A DNA stretch of 64,000 bases from Pyrenochaeta sp. MPI-SDFR-AT-0127 (Eukaryota > Ascomycota > Dothideomycetes > Pleosporales > Cucurbitariaceae): assembly GCA_020747015.1 (NCBI GenBank), contig JAGTJM010000007.1, positions 372,001-436,000 of the forward strand, read 5' to 3'. The notes below the pieces were generated by a model. That model saw only the letters and a list, made by a program, of their open reading frames with translations, did no database searches and was not told the origin of the DNA. This document shows positions 20,615 to 31,631 of this stretch, in pieces (position 1 is the stretch's first letter; each line of letters opens with the position of its first letter). The translations under genes and the position numbers were made by a program.

Positions 20615-21038
20615 ATCTAACGTACTTCACAGCGAATCGTTAACACAAGCGGATCGTCAGAGCCCAAAACCCACCAAAAAACCGGAAGTTCACATACGAA
20701 TATCTCCACAACCACTGGATAACAAGGCATGAAACTGAAAACTTAGGCTTTCAAACATTCTGTATATATCCTCTTGTTAATACATGCCTATTGGATGAGT
20801 GGTTCTTATGGTATTTGAATTCAGCCTCCGGAATTGAAAATATCCTAAATATGTTAAGAACTATAAACCTCTTGCCTATAATAATGTAATGAAATCTATT
20901 TTGGGATGATGTCTATGGCCAAATTAATTTTTGTGGTTTACTATTAGCTCGTGGTGGAGATATTTAGGTGTGAACTGCTGAATTTTTGGTGGGTTTGGGT
21001 CTCTGACGGTCCGCTTGTGTTAACGAAGTACGTTAGAT
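20615..21038. mobile_element. MITE-4, long inverted repeats, 424 bp
   Basis: Left arm ATCTAACGTACTTC, a 10-bp insertion, then GTTAACACAAGCGGATCG. Right arm reads CGGTCCGCTTGTGTTAAC then GAAGTACGTTAGAT. Homology between the arms continues about 90 bp inward (AACCCACCAAAAA, AGTTCACA, ATATCTCCAC). The AT-rich centre has no coding frame. No convincing target duplication was found at the outer ends. Confidence 0.65.
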
Positions 21039-21548
21039 ATTTTCTTATAAAACTCTTTGCCTTTTTTTTGACGAAATAACAGATTTAATCGCATCACCTT
21101 GTGAGCCTGGCATGACAAGAACAGTGTATTCTTTAATCTTAGCACGAGATTGTTTCGAAGTTTCATTCTGTTCGAACGGACTGTGCGATGCATAGTTCGA
21201 GTGGGCCGTTATAGTCCAGAAGATCGCCTCTAGGATAAATAATCACGGCGACTTCGTATATAGCAAGATTGCTTTTGCTAGGGACGCAAAAACCTCATAA
21301 AGATCAGCTCACGCAAGCAGGCATTTTCTATTAAGATTTGTATTGGTTGATAAATTTGGGTACTTGCTTGCTTGGATATGTACAACGCAAGCAAGCAAGC
21401 ACTTGACAAAAGTCTTGCTTTCTCCCAACTCTGGATATAACGCAGGAGTGGGTGACGTATGGGTTGCACTAGCATTGAAGTCGTGAAAGTGCGCCGTTGT
21501 AACCATCGACTCGCGACTGCTTCCCAATCCGTGCCTTGATTCGCTGAA

Positions 21549-23239
21549 TCATGTACAGATCTCGATTTCTCTACGTTCCGTCGGGTAAAGGAACCTGCTC
21601 AAATATCCTCTGTCGCGAATTTGATCGAACAACCTCCAACAGCGCTCGATTTGTTCTTTGTTTCTTTCTCTATCTCTGTCAAGCACGTCATATGCAATTT
21701 TCAGAGGAAATAAAGCAGAAGCTGGCCCGAAGAGCTTCATCTCATCTTGTAGCAAATATTTCATGCATTGACAGATCCGGGCCGCAAACACAGATATCCT
21801 TGCATCGATTCCTTTCTGTGCCTCGCCTGCTTTGCATGCATAATCGTGGTCAGACGAATATGGAGTTAGCTTCTCCAACTCAGTGAGACACATTATCTGA
21901 AAAGCCCACATATGAGTATGCACGTTTGCTGCAAGCAAGCTCGGAAACCAGAAGTGTGATTCTGCATGCTGGGGACAATCTAGGACCTCCATTTGTTGAG
22001 ATGGATCAGGAGGACCATTCGCATCTCTTCCAAAACGCCCATTCCATTTTGATAGGCGCCCAAGAACCTCTTCTAGCATAATCTTCATTTTGTAGGCTCT
22101 TGGGACAGCTGATTCCTGTGGGAGGGTTTGCAAAACATCGACCTCCTCCATGATAGATGGGAGGTTGGCTGCATCCCCAATGAGTGTTTGTATTTCGGAA
22201 GGTGGATGATGTCGGAATGGCGTTATCAACCACTTCTCTTGGCCGAGAAATGTTGATTTCCGTGCAGTAAGAGCTTGGAACAACTAAATCTCTTGTCAGA
22301 TAGATGTAGTCAGTAACTATCCAGTCCTCCTACTCACAAGAACAGGTCTACATCCCACGAATATGGCATGAAAGTCTCCTGAGCTGAACAGCTCAGGAGG
22401 AAACAAACTGATTAGCGCACCGAGTCCTCCAAAATGTGCAGGAATACCGTCGCCCGAAGTTGGGAGCATCAACTGATGGAGTCAAGTCATTAGCATGCGT
22501 CGTTTCCCGCGAGCCATGTGCACGTACCTCTACCATAGCTAAGCATACGATAGCAGCCGCGGTCTCTATCCTGAAAAAGTTCTTGGGCGATAGCAAGTCA
22601 TTTTTTAGCTGCTGCAACGTGGCAATGTAGGCTTCGCGGCATTGAAAGCTTGTGTTTTTACCTTGGTGACTTCTGTCAAGTATAATTGTTCCAAAAGCCT
22701 TGGTGGCTGAAGAGATAAGCTCCCTGGAGCCTGCTCGAGCGACAAGGCTGGGCAACACCCCCACCCACGCCCCACAGACCTGACTTGTGCTCGTATCGAG
22801 CGATGGCAGGTTCTGTTGGCATCTCGGGACGAACAAATTAAGGATTACCGCTGTGAACTCATCAGACGATGCTGAGTTAATCGGTCTGGAGATCTGACAG
22901 CGTCGGAGCTGTCGCGCGTCTGTTCCGGTGATGTTGCAGCCGATGATGCGAGCCGCCGAACCGATATTCGAAAGTACCTCGGCCGACCGTTTAGTGGACT
23001 GGGCTTTTCTAGACGACCTTGGGAGCGTTTTCGCCGTATACGGAACAAAGACTGTATCGAGCTTGTAGCCTCCACACTGTCGTCCAGTGAGACAACACTG
23101 AGAACAAATTGGTAGCTTTCCGTCGCACTGTATGCGACAGTCAGAGGGGCTGACATGAAAGCGTCTGAAAGCTCTGAACGCTTACCCCTATCTTGTGGGC
23201 TCTGCAAGTGTGGCAAACGGTATCCTGCTTCAGCTTCAT
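21549..23239 (-). CDS. Zn(II)2Cys6 transcription factor, 507 aa
   Basis: Four exons join in frame: 23239-23186, 23127-22528, 22472-22338 and 22283-21549. The introns are 58, 55 and 54 nt with GTAAGC/GTACGT/GTGAGT donors. The zinc cluster is split by intron 1: CHTCRAHKIG then CDGKLPICSQCCLTGRQC. This gives C9, C12, C19, C26, C29 and C36 in the canonical spacing. The rest resembles the long C-terminal activation/regulatory region of fungal zinc-cluster regulators (CGAWVGVLPSLVARAGSREL near residue 130, HHPPSEIQTLIG, ESHFWFPSLLAANVHTHMWA). It is probably nuclear and binds CGG-type half sites. The short C-terminus has no stops or shifts. A decayed duplicate of its 5' end lies at 3484-3963. Target genes are unknown. 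Confidence 0.88.
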
Positions 23240-24678
23240 GCCAACTTCGATTGTTTGTAATTGTTTCTATCATTGAACTCCGGCTTGCTGCTTTGCGCCC
23301 CCTACAAGTTCCAGCGTTACGAAGTTTGCTGCACGAGAGATGAGCGATGAGGCGGTGAGGCGATGATGATTGGTAAGATGATTGAGGGCCGAATAACGCA
23401 GGTTATCCCGCAAGATACACAAGGCTCTTGGCGGAATTTGAGCCCAAATGAGGTTAGTAACTTGACTGATCGACGATCATTCAAGACCTTGGCGTTGACG
23501 AAACAACTTCAGGAACACGGAAGGTTCCCATTATGCTGCGATGGGTGCCTCCTAAACGCCATTCTGCAGGGATACTGGGAACGTGGAGGCATGCCATGCC
23601 CGCTGAGGCACCTGCGCTATTGGCTAGGTTGTGGACGACCGCAAGTAGTTTTGCTTCATCCTTGCCATGTGCCCCGGATAGCAGCTTTGTAGGTTCCGGT
23701 CGACAGTCCTTGAGGAGGGGACACGCTTAGCAGCCACAGGACGCTAAGAGACCGTTCACGGCCTTCAGGGCAATACTCACACCCAACATGCAATTATCAA
23801 GCCATTGTGCCTCGTTAGGCGTATCTGCTCGAGTTTGCTTTCCAAACGCCTGAGTTGACGTCGCGTCACGGCGTGGGCACAAAGGAGTCAGGTTACTCCT
23901 CAGCGAGCACGCTATGTGAATCTTAACTATATAGCGCACGTTTACGTTAGTATACCTACTAGGTAGGCAAGCTAAAGGGGGTATACTTTGCTTGTAGATA
24001 AAGATAGAATTAGGGATTAGGATATTATAGGCGCGAAAGAGGGAAGAGGGTACAAGGGTTGTTTTGTTGGAGTTTGCAGATGTGTTCGCTACAGTATTCT
24101 AGAGTGCGGATCAGCGTCTCGCGCAAACTCGGAGTACTGACTCTCTTCGAACATGTTTCCGGGAATCAAGTATGTCCGACTGGTAAAGGGGTGTCTAGAC
24201 ACATGATGACATAGACACATTTTCAAAGCTTGAAATTTACAGGAACGGTGGAGGGACTGCGCCTCTAGATACCAAACGCCTAATGTACGCTAGGGGTAGT
24301 CTTTGCAGGACCGGAGTTTACGTTGAAACCAGTATTATGCCGGCAAGCAGCCTTTATATCTAGTGCCGTAACACTTGACTTACCAAAGTAAATGCCAACC
24401 GTCTTCCTCGGCACGCTCTCGATACCAGAGATGCATATCTCATCCCTTCCCCTTAATTGTTACAATCCTTTCCTAGAACTCAGCTGACGCACACAATCAA
24501 CTCATTTTCATCTCATTACAGTCATACCTCATCAGCTAACATTCACCTTCCTACGGACGTGGGAACCAAATTCCCCTCGTGGAGTAGCCGCCATCGCGCA
24601 TCGAATATTCATCTCGAACCTCTATTAACAAAGCTTCTCTCGAACTCACTGCAGCCAGCAACCACACATGGCTTAGCA
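23240..24678. other. Intergenic region
   Basis: Divergent upstream region of two regulator genes. 23363-23692 is open on the plus strand but has no recognisable features. 23940-24060 is AT-rich. No transposon ends were found. Confidence 0.4.
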
Positions 24679-25506
24679 ATGTCATACCCGTCGCTGTACC
24701 CTCATCCTCATGTCCTCCCAAATCAGGAGCCCGAGCCGATTCACGTTGTTGGTCAACAGGGAAGGCGGGGAGTCCCGCTGAGACGCCCCGGGCTGCCGGC
24801 GCCTGCTGCGGGCAAGGCACCTACTACTGTCTCCAAGAACGCCGAAGGCAAGTACGACTGCCCACACTGCAACAAAACGTATCTGCGTTTGAAATATCTG
24901 AAGCGTCATTTCCTGCGACGTAGGTCTTGTTGTTTGCCAACAACGCCCAGCCGCTGACGTTACATAGACACGGGTGAGCGACCTTATCAGTGCCATCTTT
25001 GCAGAGATACTTTCAGCCGAAGCGACGTTCTCAAGCGTCACTTTCAAATATGCTCAATACGAAGGGGTAACCCGACTGGTGCAAATCATCTACAGCATGC
25101 ACTGCAGCATCTGCCGAAGAACAGGCAGCTAAACGGCGCCGAGCAGATTTGGTATCTCAATTATACTGGAGGTACTTTCACACCCTATGCCGATGCAAGC
25201 TACGTGATAGGTATGCCCCAGATGCCTGCGGTTGGCGCTAATGGATTTGGAGATAATCTACCCTCCATTGCCAACCACCAATCACTGTCTGCCCAGACAT
25301 CGCGCTCAAACAGCCCGATACAACCCGGCAGTGGAGTTCAGGAGAAGTGCAGGCCAAACGTAAATGGCATCTCTAACGGCCAGGACGTCTCACAGTGGCG
25401 GAACGGTCAAATTCAGCGGCGAGTCGCACCTCATGAATTTCAATACGGCAGGTGGCCCATATGCCGCACTGAGATGTACTATAAGGAATGTGTAAAGGGG
25501 AACTGA
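24679..25506 (+). CDS. C2H2 zinc-finger protein, 259 aa, possibly 3'-truncated
   Basis: Exons 24679-24919 and 24968-25506 join through a 48-nt intron (GTAGGT...TTACATAG) that splits a codon inside the zinc-finger region. Finger 1 is C61-C64-H77-H81 (YDCPHCNKTYLRLKYLKRH). Finger 2 is C89-C92-H105-C109 (YQCHLCRDTFSRSDVLKRH), a C2HC variant. The linker HTGERPY is canonical. The C-terminal 150 residues are Ser/Asn/Gln-rich. Fungal regulators with this paired-finger N-terminus are usually much longer and carry a middle homology domain. Transposon remnants begin within about 100 bp downstream, so the 3' end may have been replaced. The ATG was chosen because no earlier in-frame ATG is present. Confidence 0.7.
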
Positions 25507-25639
25507 TGGCAAGCAGCACGGTTGTATTGGCTATTTGTTGTGTCTGGAGTGTGGGGCACTCCAGCCCGCAGATTTACATGTAGCTCACAGCTGGATTACT
25601 AGTTGTGACGAAAACATCAGGGAAGATTTGAGGACCTGC

Positions 25640-25823
25640 ATTGATTTCTACAGATGGCTCCTGCAAGAACTGTGGGAGGAATATCACATCCTCCCCGTCG
25701 AACGGGATACAATACCTGAGCAGCCCACTGTTACAAGGAAGACCACTGACCTAGATGACTTTATAGCATCGATCAGGAAGCCCGGCAATTAACCTGCACC
25801 TTTATCTTCGGGCTACCCGCGAT
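25640..25823 (+). pseudogene. hAT-5 transposase relic, left part
   Basis: LLQELWEEYHILPVERDTI PEQPTV is nearly identical to the hAT-9 relic at 52989-53412 and represents the region before the hAT dimerisation domain. It continues DLDDFIASIRKP with a frameshift and runs up to the insertion point of hAT-3. The second half lies at 31086. The left border is not defined. Confidence 0.7.
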
Positions 25824-26786
25824 CAGGGCTGCCAAGCATACGAATACGTATGCACGTGGCTGAATGCATATGCACAATGCACGAAATTCAGTATTATTCA
25901 GGTAATGCGAATTATGCATGCATTTCCTTGGCAAGACCACAAACCCAAGCTGCATGTCAAAATTACTTCGAGATGTCGTCGCCAATGGCTTCTGAGGCTG
26001 ACCTTTCGCTCGCCACGGACTATACTTGTTCTGAAAATGATAAAGACAGTCCTTCATCCAACTCCAGCCGAAAAAAGACCGCTACGATTCACCAGCACAC
26101 CCGTCCAAGGCTTGCAGGTGAGACCGAGAAAGCAAACGGTCGCCCTGTTTTATATTGCAAGTATTGCACTATATACTCGAGCCCTATTACCACCAATTTT
26201 AGGACACATCTCCTACGAAGGCATGGAATCTCAAACGAATCCCGCAATGCTTCTGCAAAGATTGCTGGCGGCGAAAGGCTCCGCCAAATCTGGGACGAGG
26301 CCTTGGCTAAAGGCGCAACGGAAGAAGTCGAATCTCTTGTCCTCCAGAAGGTGATGAACCGAGATGTGTCTCGTCAGGCAATTATTGAGTTAATTGTTAT
26401 CGAAAACCTTCCATTCAGCATGGTCCAAACGCCCCAGTTTCATACGTTTTGCGCCTCCCTAAATCCCAAGGCAATGGATTCCTTGCCCACGTCTCACTCA
26501 ACCATCTCTTCAATGCTACAAAGTTCGTTTCAAGAGTCTCAGGACATCGTACGGAAAAGTTGCAATCGGCATTAACCGACATCCACCTCTCAGTTGATAT
26601 CTGGATATCCCCGAACAATTACCTCTTCCTTGCCGTCTGCGCACACTTTATAGACGATCGGGAAGATCTCCAGAAGGTACTCCTTTCCCTTCGTACCGTA
26701 GCTAGGCACAGCGGAGAAGAACAGTAGGATTCCCTTCTGCCTGTCCTTATAGACTATGGGATTACACGTAAAATTAGGGCCGTGAC

Positions 26787-29633
26787 CAGTGTGAGGAATG
26801 GATGGATTTGGCGGCGCATCCATTTGCCAACTGGTAGTTGGATGGATGATGGAAAAATTTCCGGAATAATCCGAAATCACTTATGCGAGACGAGATTATA
26901 GGTTTTTTTTTACCGCTATATAGGTGCTATCTCCGTTTCTTTGATTGTAATAATATTTGCCTTGTCCCAAGAATGCAAACACTGAGCTGCTTGTATCGTA
27001 GGCTGCTCAAGATGGTTGCGGCGGGTCGTGATCATGAGCCCCATTCGGCTGAATACACGCTCAGGCTCATCGCTCATTGCTGGAATCGAGAGAATATCGA
27101 ATGCCATTTGAGCCAGATGCGGGTACTCCTTAATACCAATAGTCCGCCACCATTCAAGTGGAAACTCAAGCTCGATTGGCTCTTGGTTGCTATATCGCTC
27201 AAACTCATCTGGGATAGCTGCTTTTTGGTTGTTACTTCGTGCCTTAGCCAAACTTTTTGCGCGGTTATGAAACGTCTCCAGCGTATCAGGTTCATGTATC
27301 GTAGTCTTCTTTGCTGGTGACATGGCATCTAAGACGGGTAGTTGCTTATAGGTCGAACTCCATAGCGACTTGACTTCTTTTCGGCCGGCCGTAATCCACG
27401 ACTTGTTGTTTGCCCATTGAGACTCGATAACCTTCCAGGTGTAGGCAGGATGTAGCACGGCAGCCGCAAGATATGCCGGTGAGTCGTCGAGTTTTGCGTA
27501 GTACTCTTCAGCTTTATTAAGTGCAAGTTTAATCTGCGTAACGAAGTGCCATTGGCCTTCAGTCGTAGCTAGTGATGCATGTTTGTAACGTTCGTAAGCG
27601 GCCGTAAGTTCCTCAACAATAAATTCAAGGTCAAATTGAACTTTGCTGATCCCACAGGACTTGCCATCACCTGGCCGACCTTCAAGATCTATTGTTGCAA
27701 GCCAGCAAGGCTCTAGGAGTTTTTGATACTGGGTCAAGATCTCCCAGTCTTCTGAATCAAGCGTATCTTTTAGGATGGCATTCCGAGAATGATCCTCGTC
27801 TTGAATCCAGCGTCCTTTGGACTTCTCTCGTACGACACGTTGGCGCTCAGATAATAAGAAGTCTTCGAAAGGGGCTCGGAGTTTGAGGAGTATCTTGATC
27901 TCGTCGTAGACGCTGTTCCAGCGAGTATCGTTGCTTCTGTGGAGCTCGCGCGTTTTGATCGTATTCCATTCGGTTGGGTCGATAATGGACTTGAAGTATT
28001 TGAGTTGGGCCTGGTGCCACCGTTTTCGTCTTTGTGGACTTGCGTATATCCAAACGACTAGATTGTGAGCCTTACCAACTGGTCCTATTCGCCTCCATCG
28101 ATTTAACTCTTCCTTCAAATTCGCCGGCACCGACCCTTCGAATTCGAAGAGGTTCTTATCGAAGCCGAATAAGAGATGGCGGGCAATAAGGTTGATAATA
28201 TGGCCTGCACAGCGCAGGCGGCGCTCGTCAGGATCGAAGCCAAATTCTTCTCCAATTGCTTTCATTGCCGAATCGTTACTCGAAGCATTGTCCAGTACAA
28301 AAAAGCCGAGTCTGTCTTGAATACCAAAGTCCTTGATCACGGAAATAACCTGCTCCGCAATATCTGTACCCGCATGCGAGTCGGTTTGCTCGGGTGTCGC
28401 TAGCAGTATCGTTTGGTTCTTGAATTCCGCATTGATAAAGTGAGCAACAATGCCGTTGAGCGAGAGGCAATTTCCAGAGGTCCAGAGGTCGAAGGAGATG
28501 TGGATCTTGCTGACGGAATCCTGCAACTCCTGTTTGACTTTGGCCTTGTGAATCCTATAGCCTTTCATGATCCAGTCTTTGACAGTCTTTGCGGTAGGTA
28601 TTGCATCTTTTGCGCGGGGCGAGAGATAGGCAAGAAGGTCGCGAAACGGCTCACTATCAACCTGCCTAAATGACACATTGTCATAGACAATCCAGCGAAT
28701 AAGAAGCTTTTGGAAGGTGGTTTCATCGAAGGCCAATGCCAGCGCATTTAATATCTCTTGCTCTCGAGACTCATTTGTATCTAAGGCTGCTGGCACCAAT
28801 ATACCCCTTCTTTTGAAAGGGATAATTTCTCTCTCCTTGTTCCAAGTTTTGCCGTGAACTTGGCGGATGTGTTCGACTACATTCGTGCTTCCGCCGTCGA
28901 CCTTGTAATAATGAGCGTGACATGTCCGTGAAATCGGGTCGGAAGTATGGCAGCGGACACATAGCCACCAGCGGGCGCCAGTCTCGGTATGTTCAATTGG
29001 TACGCCAAACTTCCAGATAGGCGAGTTTAGCCTAGCCGTACGCCTCGAGATTGGAATACTGAAGCCAGGAAGTTGAGACCAAACAACACTATGGTATTTG
29101 AATTTCAATCCCTCAATTAGTGGGGTGTCGGCCGTACGCGCTTTTGTGCTCCACTCCGACTCGAAAGTTGGCTCTGTTGAGATGTCTGAAGCAATATCAG
29201 AAACGCTATCTAGCGACGACTTTACCGACGACGTTGGCGAAGACGGTAACGAAGGTTGCTTAGAATAAGCTTGCTGAGCCTTCTTCATAATATAGAACCC
29301 TTTTTAATATAGAAGTTTAGAGAGTTTGTACGTATAGTACGGAAAGTTATATAGAAAAAGGATAATAGTATAAGATATAATGGGTCCGCGGTGGTGTCTA
29401 TAGATATAGTGATAGTATTATTAAATGTGATAGCCCCTAAGCCCCTGCATACAATATTAAATATAATATTAGATGTGATATTGAATGTGATAGTGGATGT
29501 GATATTGGAGGCAACGTACTATACCGATGCCTTGAAATGGATGGATTTGGATACCCATTCTGCATCTGGATAACCGAGATTTGGATGGCTTTTCCAAACA
29601 CATCCAATTCAGATCCATCCATTCCTCACACTG
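26787..29633 (-). mobile_element. hAT-4, complete and apparently intact
   Basis: 2847 bp with perfect 21-bp inverted ends beginning CAGTGTGAGGAATGGATGGA. Identical flanking octamers GCCGTGAC lie at 26779-26786 and 29634-29641. Subterminal DNA is rich in GGATGGAT/ATCCATCC motifs. The element holds one uninterrupted transposase gene. Excision of the element plus one octamer rejoins the hAT-3 transposase frame. All structural requirements for an autonomous element visible in sequence are present. Confidence 0.95.
26916..29288 (-). CDS. hAT transposase, intact, 790 aa
   Basis: Single uninterrupted frame, minus strand. BED-type zinc finger: C110 and C113 (WWLCVRCH) with H140 and H145 (EHIRQVHG). 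RNase H-like catalytic core: D267 in KIHISFDLWTSG, D333 in FFVLDNASSNDSAM and the conserved CxxH at 360-363 (RLRCAGHIINL). The long alpha-helical insertion should supply the catalytic Glu. The C-terminal dimerisation domain reads LAQMAFDILSIPAMSDEPE and then RVFSRMG, TTRRNHLEQPTIQAAQCL. Length is normal for fungal hAT transposases. Absence of stops and presence of all motifs contrast with every other transposase in the window. It should act in the nucleus on the 26787/29633 ends, and perhaps on related ends elsewhere. Confidence 0.93.
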   Translation of the reverse strand: MKKAQQAYSKQPSLPSSPTSSVKSSLDSVSDIASDISTEPTFESEWSTKARTADTPLIEGLKFKYHSVVWSQLPGFSIPISRRTARLNSPIWKFGVPIEHTETGARWWLCVRCHTSDPISRTCHAHYYKVDGGSTNVVEHIRQVHGKTWNKEREIIPFKRRGILVPAALDTNESREQEILNALALAFDETTFQKLLIRWIVYDNVSFRQVDSEPFRDLLAYLSPRAKDAIPTAKTVKDWIMKGYRIHKAKVKQELQDSVSKIHISFDLWTSGNCLSLNGIVAHFINAEFKNQTILLATPEQTDSHAGTDIAEQVISVIKDFGIQDRLGFFVLDNASSNDSAMKAIGEEFGFDPDERRLRCAGHIINLIARHLLFGFDKNLFEFEGSVPANLKEELNRWRRIGPVGKAHNLVVWIYASPQRRKRWHQAQLKYFKSIIDPTEWNTIKTRELHRSNDTRWNSVYDEIKILLKLRAPFEDFLLSERQRVVREKSKGRWIQDEDHSRNAILKDTLDSEDWEILTQYQKLLEPCWLATIDLEGRPGDGKSCGISKVQFDLEFIVEELTAAYERYKHASLATTEGQWHFVTQIKLALNKAEEYYAKLDDSPAYLAAAVLHPAYTWKVIESQWANNKSWITAGRKEVKSLWSSTYKQLPVLDAMSPAKKTTIHEPDTLETFHNRAKSLAKARSNNQKAAIPDEFERYSNQEPIELEFPLEWWRTIGIKEYPHLAQMAFDILSIPAMSDEPERVFSRMGLMITTRRNHLEQPTIQAAQCLHSWDKANIITIKETEIAPI

Positions 29634-31085
29634 GCCGTGACAGCGGATAACTCGGGAACCAACGATACTCTTTGTCGTAAAATGTCGGATTATTTTAAGA
29701 AGCAAGAGGGCATCGAGTGGAATGCGACCGCGCAGCGAATCCGTTGCCATGGACACGTCCTGAATCTCGCAGTCTAGGCATTCCTGTTCGAAGGTTTGAT
29801 TGATGTAAGTTGGATTGAGTTTTGCGATAATCGGGGTGCGGCAGACTTGACGGAAGGGGAGCAGAAAGAAAACATAAAGGCGTTCCGAGCAATGGGGGTA
29901 CTCAGAAGGCTTCATAATGTTATTGCACACAGCCGCTCGTCCGCAGGCCGCACAGCTCGGTTCGTCAAGCATGTCGGAAGGCGCATCCCACTTGACAACC
30001 GTACACGGTGGAACTCTTGGTATAACCTCCTCGACGTCGCGTTAGAAAAGGAAACCGGAATCAACGAGTATATCAAGTCAAACTTGGACAGTCTTTCGAA
30101 CGATTGTCTTTCCCTACGGGATTGGGTAAGTCTTCGGATGCTTCATCAATTCCTGCAGCCATTCAAATCAGCAACACTTAAAACGCAGGGAGATTATGCG
30201 AGACTAGATCGAGTTCTCTTTGCCATGGAATGTGCTGCTGAAACATATCGAGACCTCCCGCAGCGAGTACAAGCAGAACAAAGACCTTGCAGCTCGAATT
30301 CAGGTCTGCTGGGAGAAATACACTGAGTACTACAACCGTACGGAGGATTCACCCCTCTACGCCGCAGCCTTGATCCTCAATCCTTCTAGGCGTCTTGCTT
30401 ATATTAAGAAGTGGTGGGAGACAGAATGGCAAACACCAGCCATCGATGCAGTGAAGAATCTCTGGCAGGACTATCGGACGAAACATCCCGTTCCGGACCC
30501 CACGCCACTTTATAATGGCGACGAGATTATCGAATCTGAAGACGCAACAAGCGTTACCAAGCTCGATGCATTCGACCGAATCGGACGAGATTTTGAAATG
30601 GCCCTCTGTGGCGCCTACCCAGGACAAGAAGTGGATGAATTCGATGAATACGCCTCCGGTATCCCGTCTGCGCTGCCTAAAGGAATCTCTCCACTGAGAT
30701 GGCGGTGCCAGGATAACCAGCGCGTTAGGTGGCCAAATCTCTCAAGATTTGCGATAGACGTGCTCAGCATCCCAGCAATGAGTGATGAGCCGGAGAGAAT
30801 CTTCTCTGGAGGGCGCCGCACCGTTTCATGGGAGAGAATGTCTCTTGGGCCTGACACCATTCAACGTACGGAGTCCTTGAAGAGCTGGCTCCGCAGCGGA
30901 ATTCTGCAATAGATTTAGTCGGTTTTGGTGGGGTCGAGATAAAATGAGACTGAGACATGGCGTTGTGAACTAGGGGCGTGCTGCCCGCACAACCATGCAT
31001 TCGCGGATATTCGAAGATAGGAATGCATACTTATGAATTACAAGGTATGCAATTCATGTGCATGCATAAATTCTTGGCAGCCCTG

Positions 31086-31434
31086 CCCGCGATGAGTACA
31101 CCGCGTGTATTGCCACTACCGATCCAGGCGACTGCTTGGTGGATGATCCGATTCAGTATTGGCTTCTCCGAAGGCGCCAGTATCAACTTCTGTCGCGGAT
31201 GGCAATCGATCTCTTTTCAATTCCTGCGATGCCATCCGAGCCGGAGCGAATATTCAGCCTTGCAGGACATATGGTTACAGCCCAGAGAGGGCGACTGCAA
31301 GCGGATATTATAGGAGAAGCTCTGTATCTCACTGTGGGAGAGAAGTGGGGTTATCCAAATATCCAAATCGATCCAAATCCGATCAAATCAAATCAACCAT
31401 GGGTCTATTCAAATCAGATCAAATTGAAGGTCCA
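31086..31434 (+). pseudogene. hAT-5 transposase relic, right part
   Basis: After one CCCGCGAT octamer the frame continues DEYTACIATTDPGDCLVDDP and then the dimerisation domain (LLSRMAIDLFSIPAMPSEPE, RIFSLAGHMVTAQRGRLQAD). Downstream, 31350-31430 contains repeated CCAAAT/ATCAAAT motifs that look like the subterminal region of the element. The terminal repeat itself is not found because a solo LTR begins at 31435. Confidence 0.75.
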
Positions 31435-31631
31435 TGTAAGGGGCTGCGCAAAGGTTGCCGATGCCTGGTAACAGGATTGTATTCAATGAAGAAAGAAAGC
31501 TATCTCAGGAGTAAGGCAGCATTTATATCTGCCTAACTCCTCGTGGCTCTATGATCGAGAAACTTCTAGAAGTTTCTAGGACTCCGAAGGTTCCACCGAG
31601 GAACATTACAACTAGGCTTTAGCCTGTTACA
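31435..31631 (-). mobile_element. Solo LTR, second copy
   Basis: 197 bp, more than 90% alike by eye to the LTR at 195-390 (TGTAAGGGGCTGCGC to GCCTGTTACA). The flanking pentamers (GTCCA and CTTGC) do not match, so the original flanks have been changed by deletion or recombination. Confidence 0.8.

Larger units (their letters stand above)
25850..30912 (+). pseudogene. hAT-3 transposase, split and frameshifted
   Basis: Left part: BED finger YCKYCTIYSSPITTNFRTHLLRRHG (about 26150-26225), then a shift to ALTDIHLSVDIWISPNNYLF (first Asp). The frame is cut at 26787 by hAT-4 and resumes at 29642 with AVTADNSGTNDTLC (second Asp region) and RIRCHGHVLNLAV followed by TAG. It continues through NRTRWNSWYNLLDVAL, another shift near 30300, and the dimerisation domain SRFAIDVLSIPAMSDEPERIF ending at 30912. 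It is inactive. Confidence 0.85.
25824..31085 (+). mobile_element. hAT-3, interrupted by hAT-4
   Basis: Inverted ends CAGGGCTGCCAAG (25824) and CTTGGCAGCCCTG (31085) are flanked by identical octamers CCCGCGAT (25816-25823 and 31086-31093). Subterminal regions carry TGCATA/TATGCA-type palindromic motifs. Without the 2.85-kb hAT-4 insertion the element is about 2.4 kb. It is inserted in the transposase frame of the older hAT-5 relic. Confidence 0.92.

Noticed and set aside
24457..24678. Longer N-terminus for the C2H2 protein
   Set aside because: The upstream frame lacks an ATG; the first Met is at 24679.
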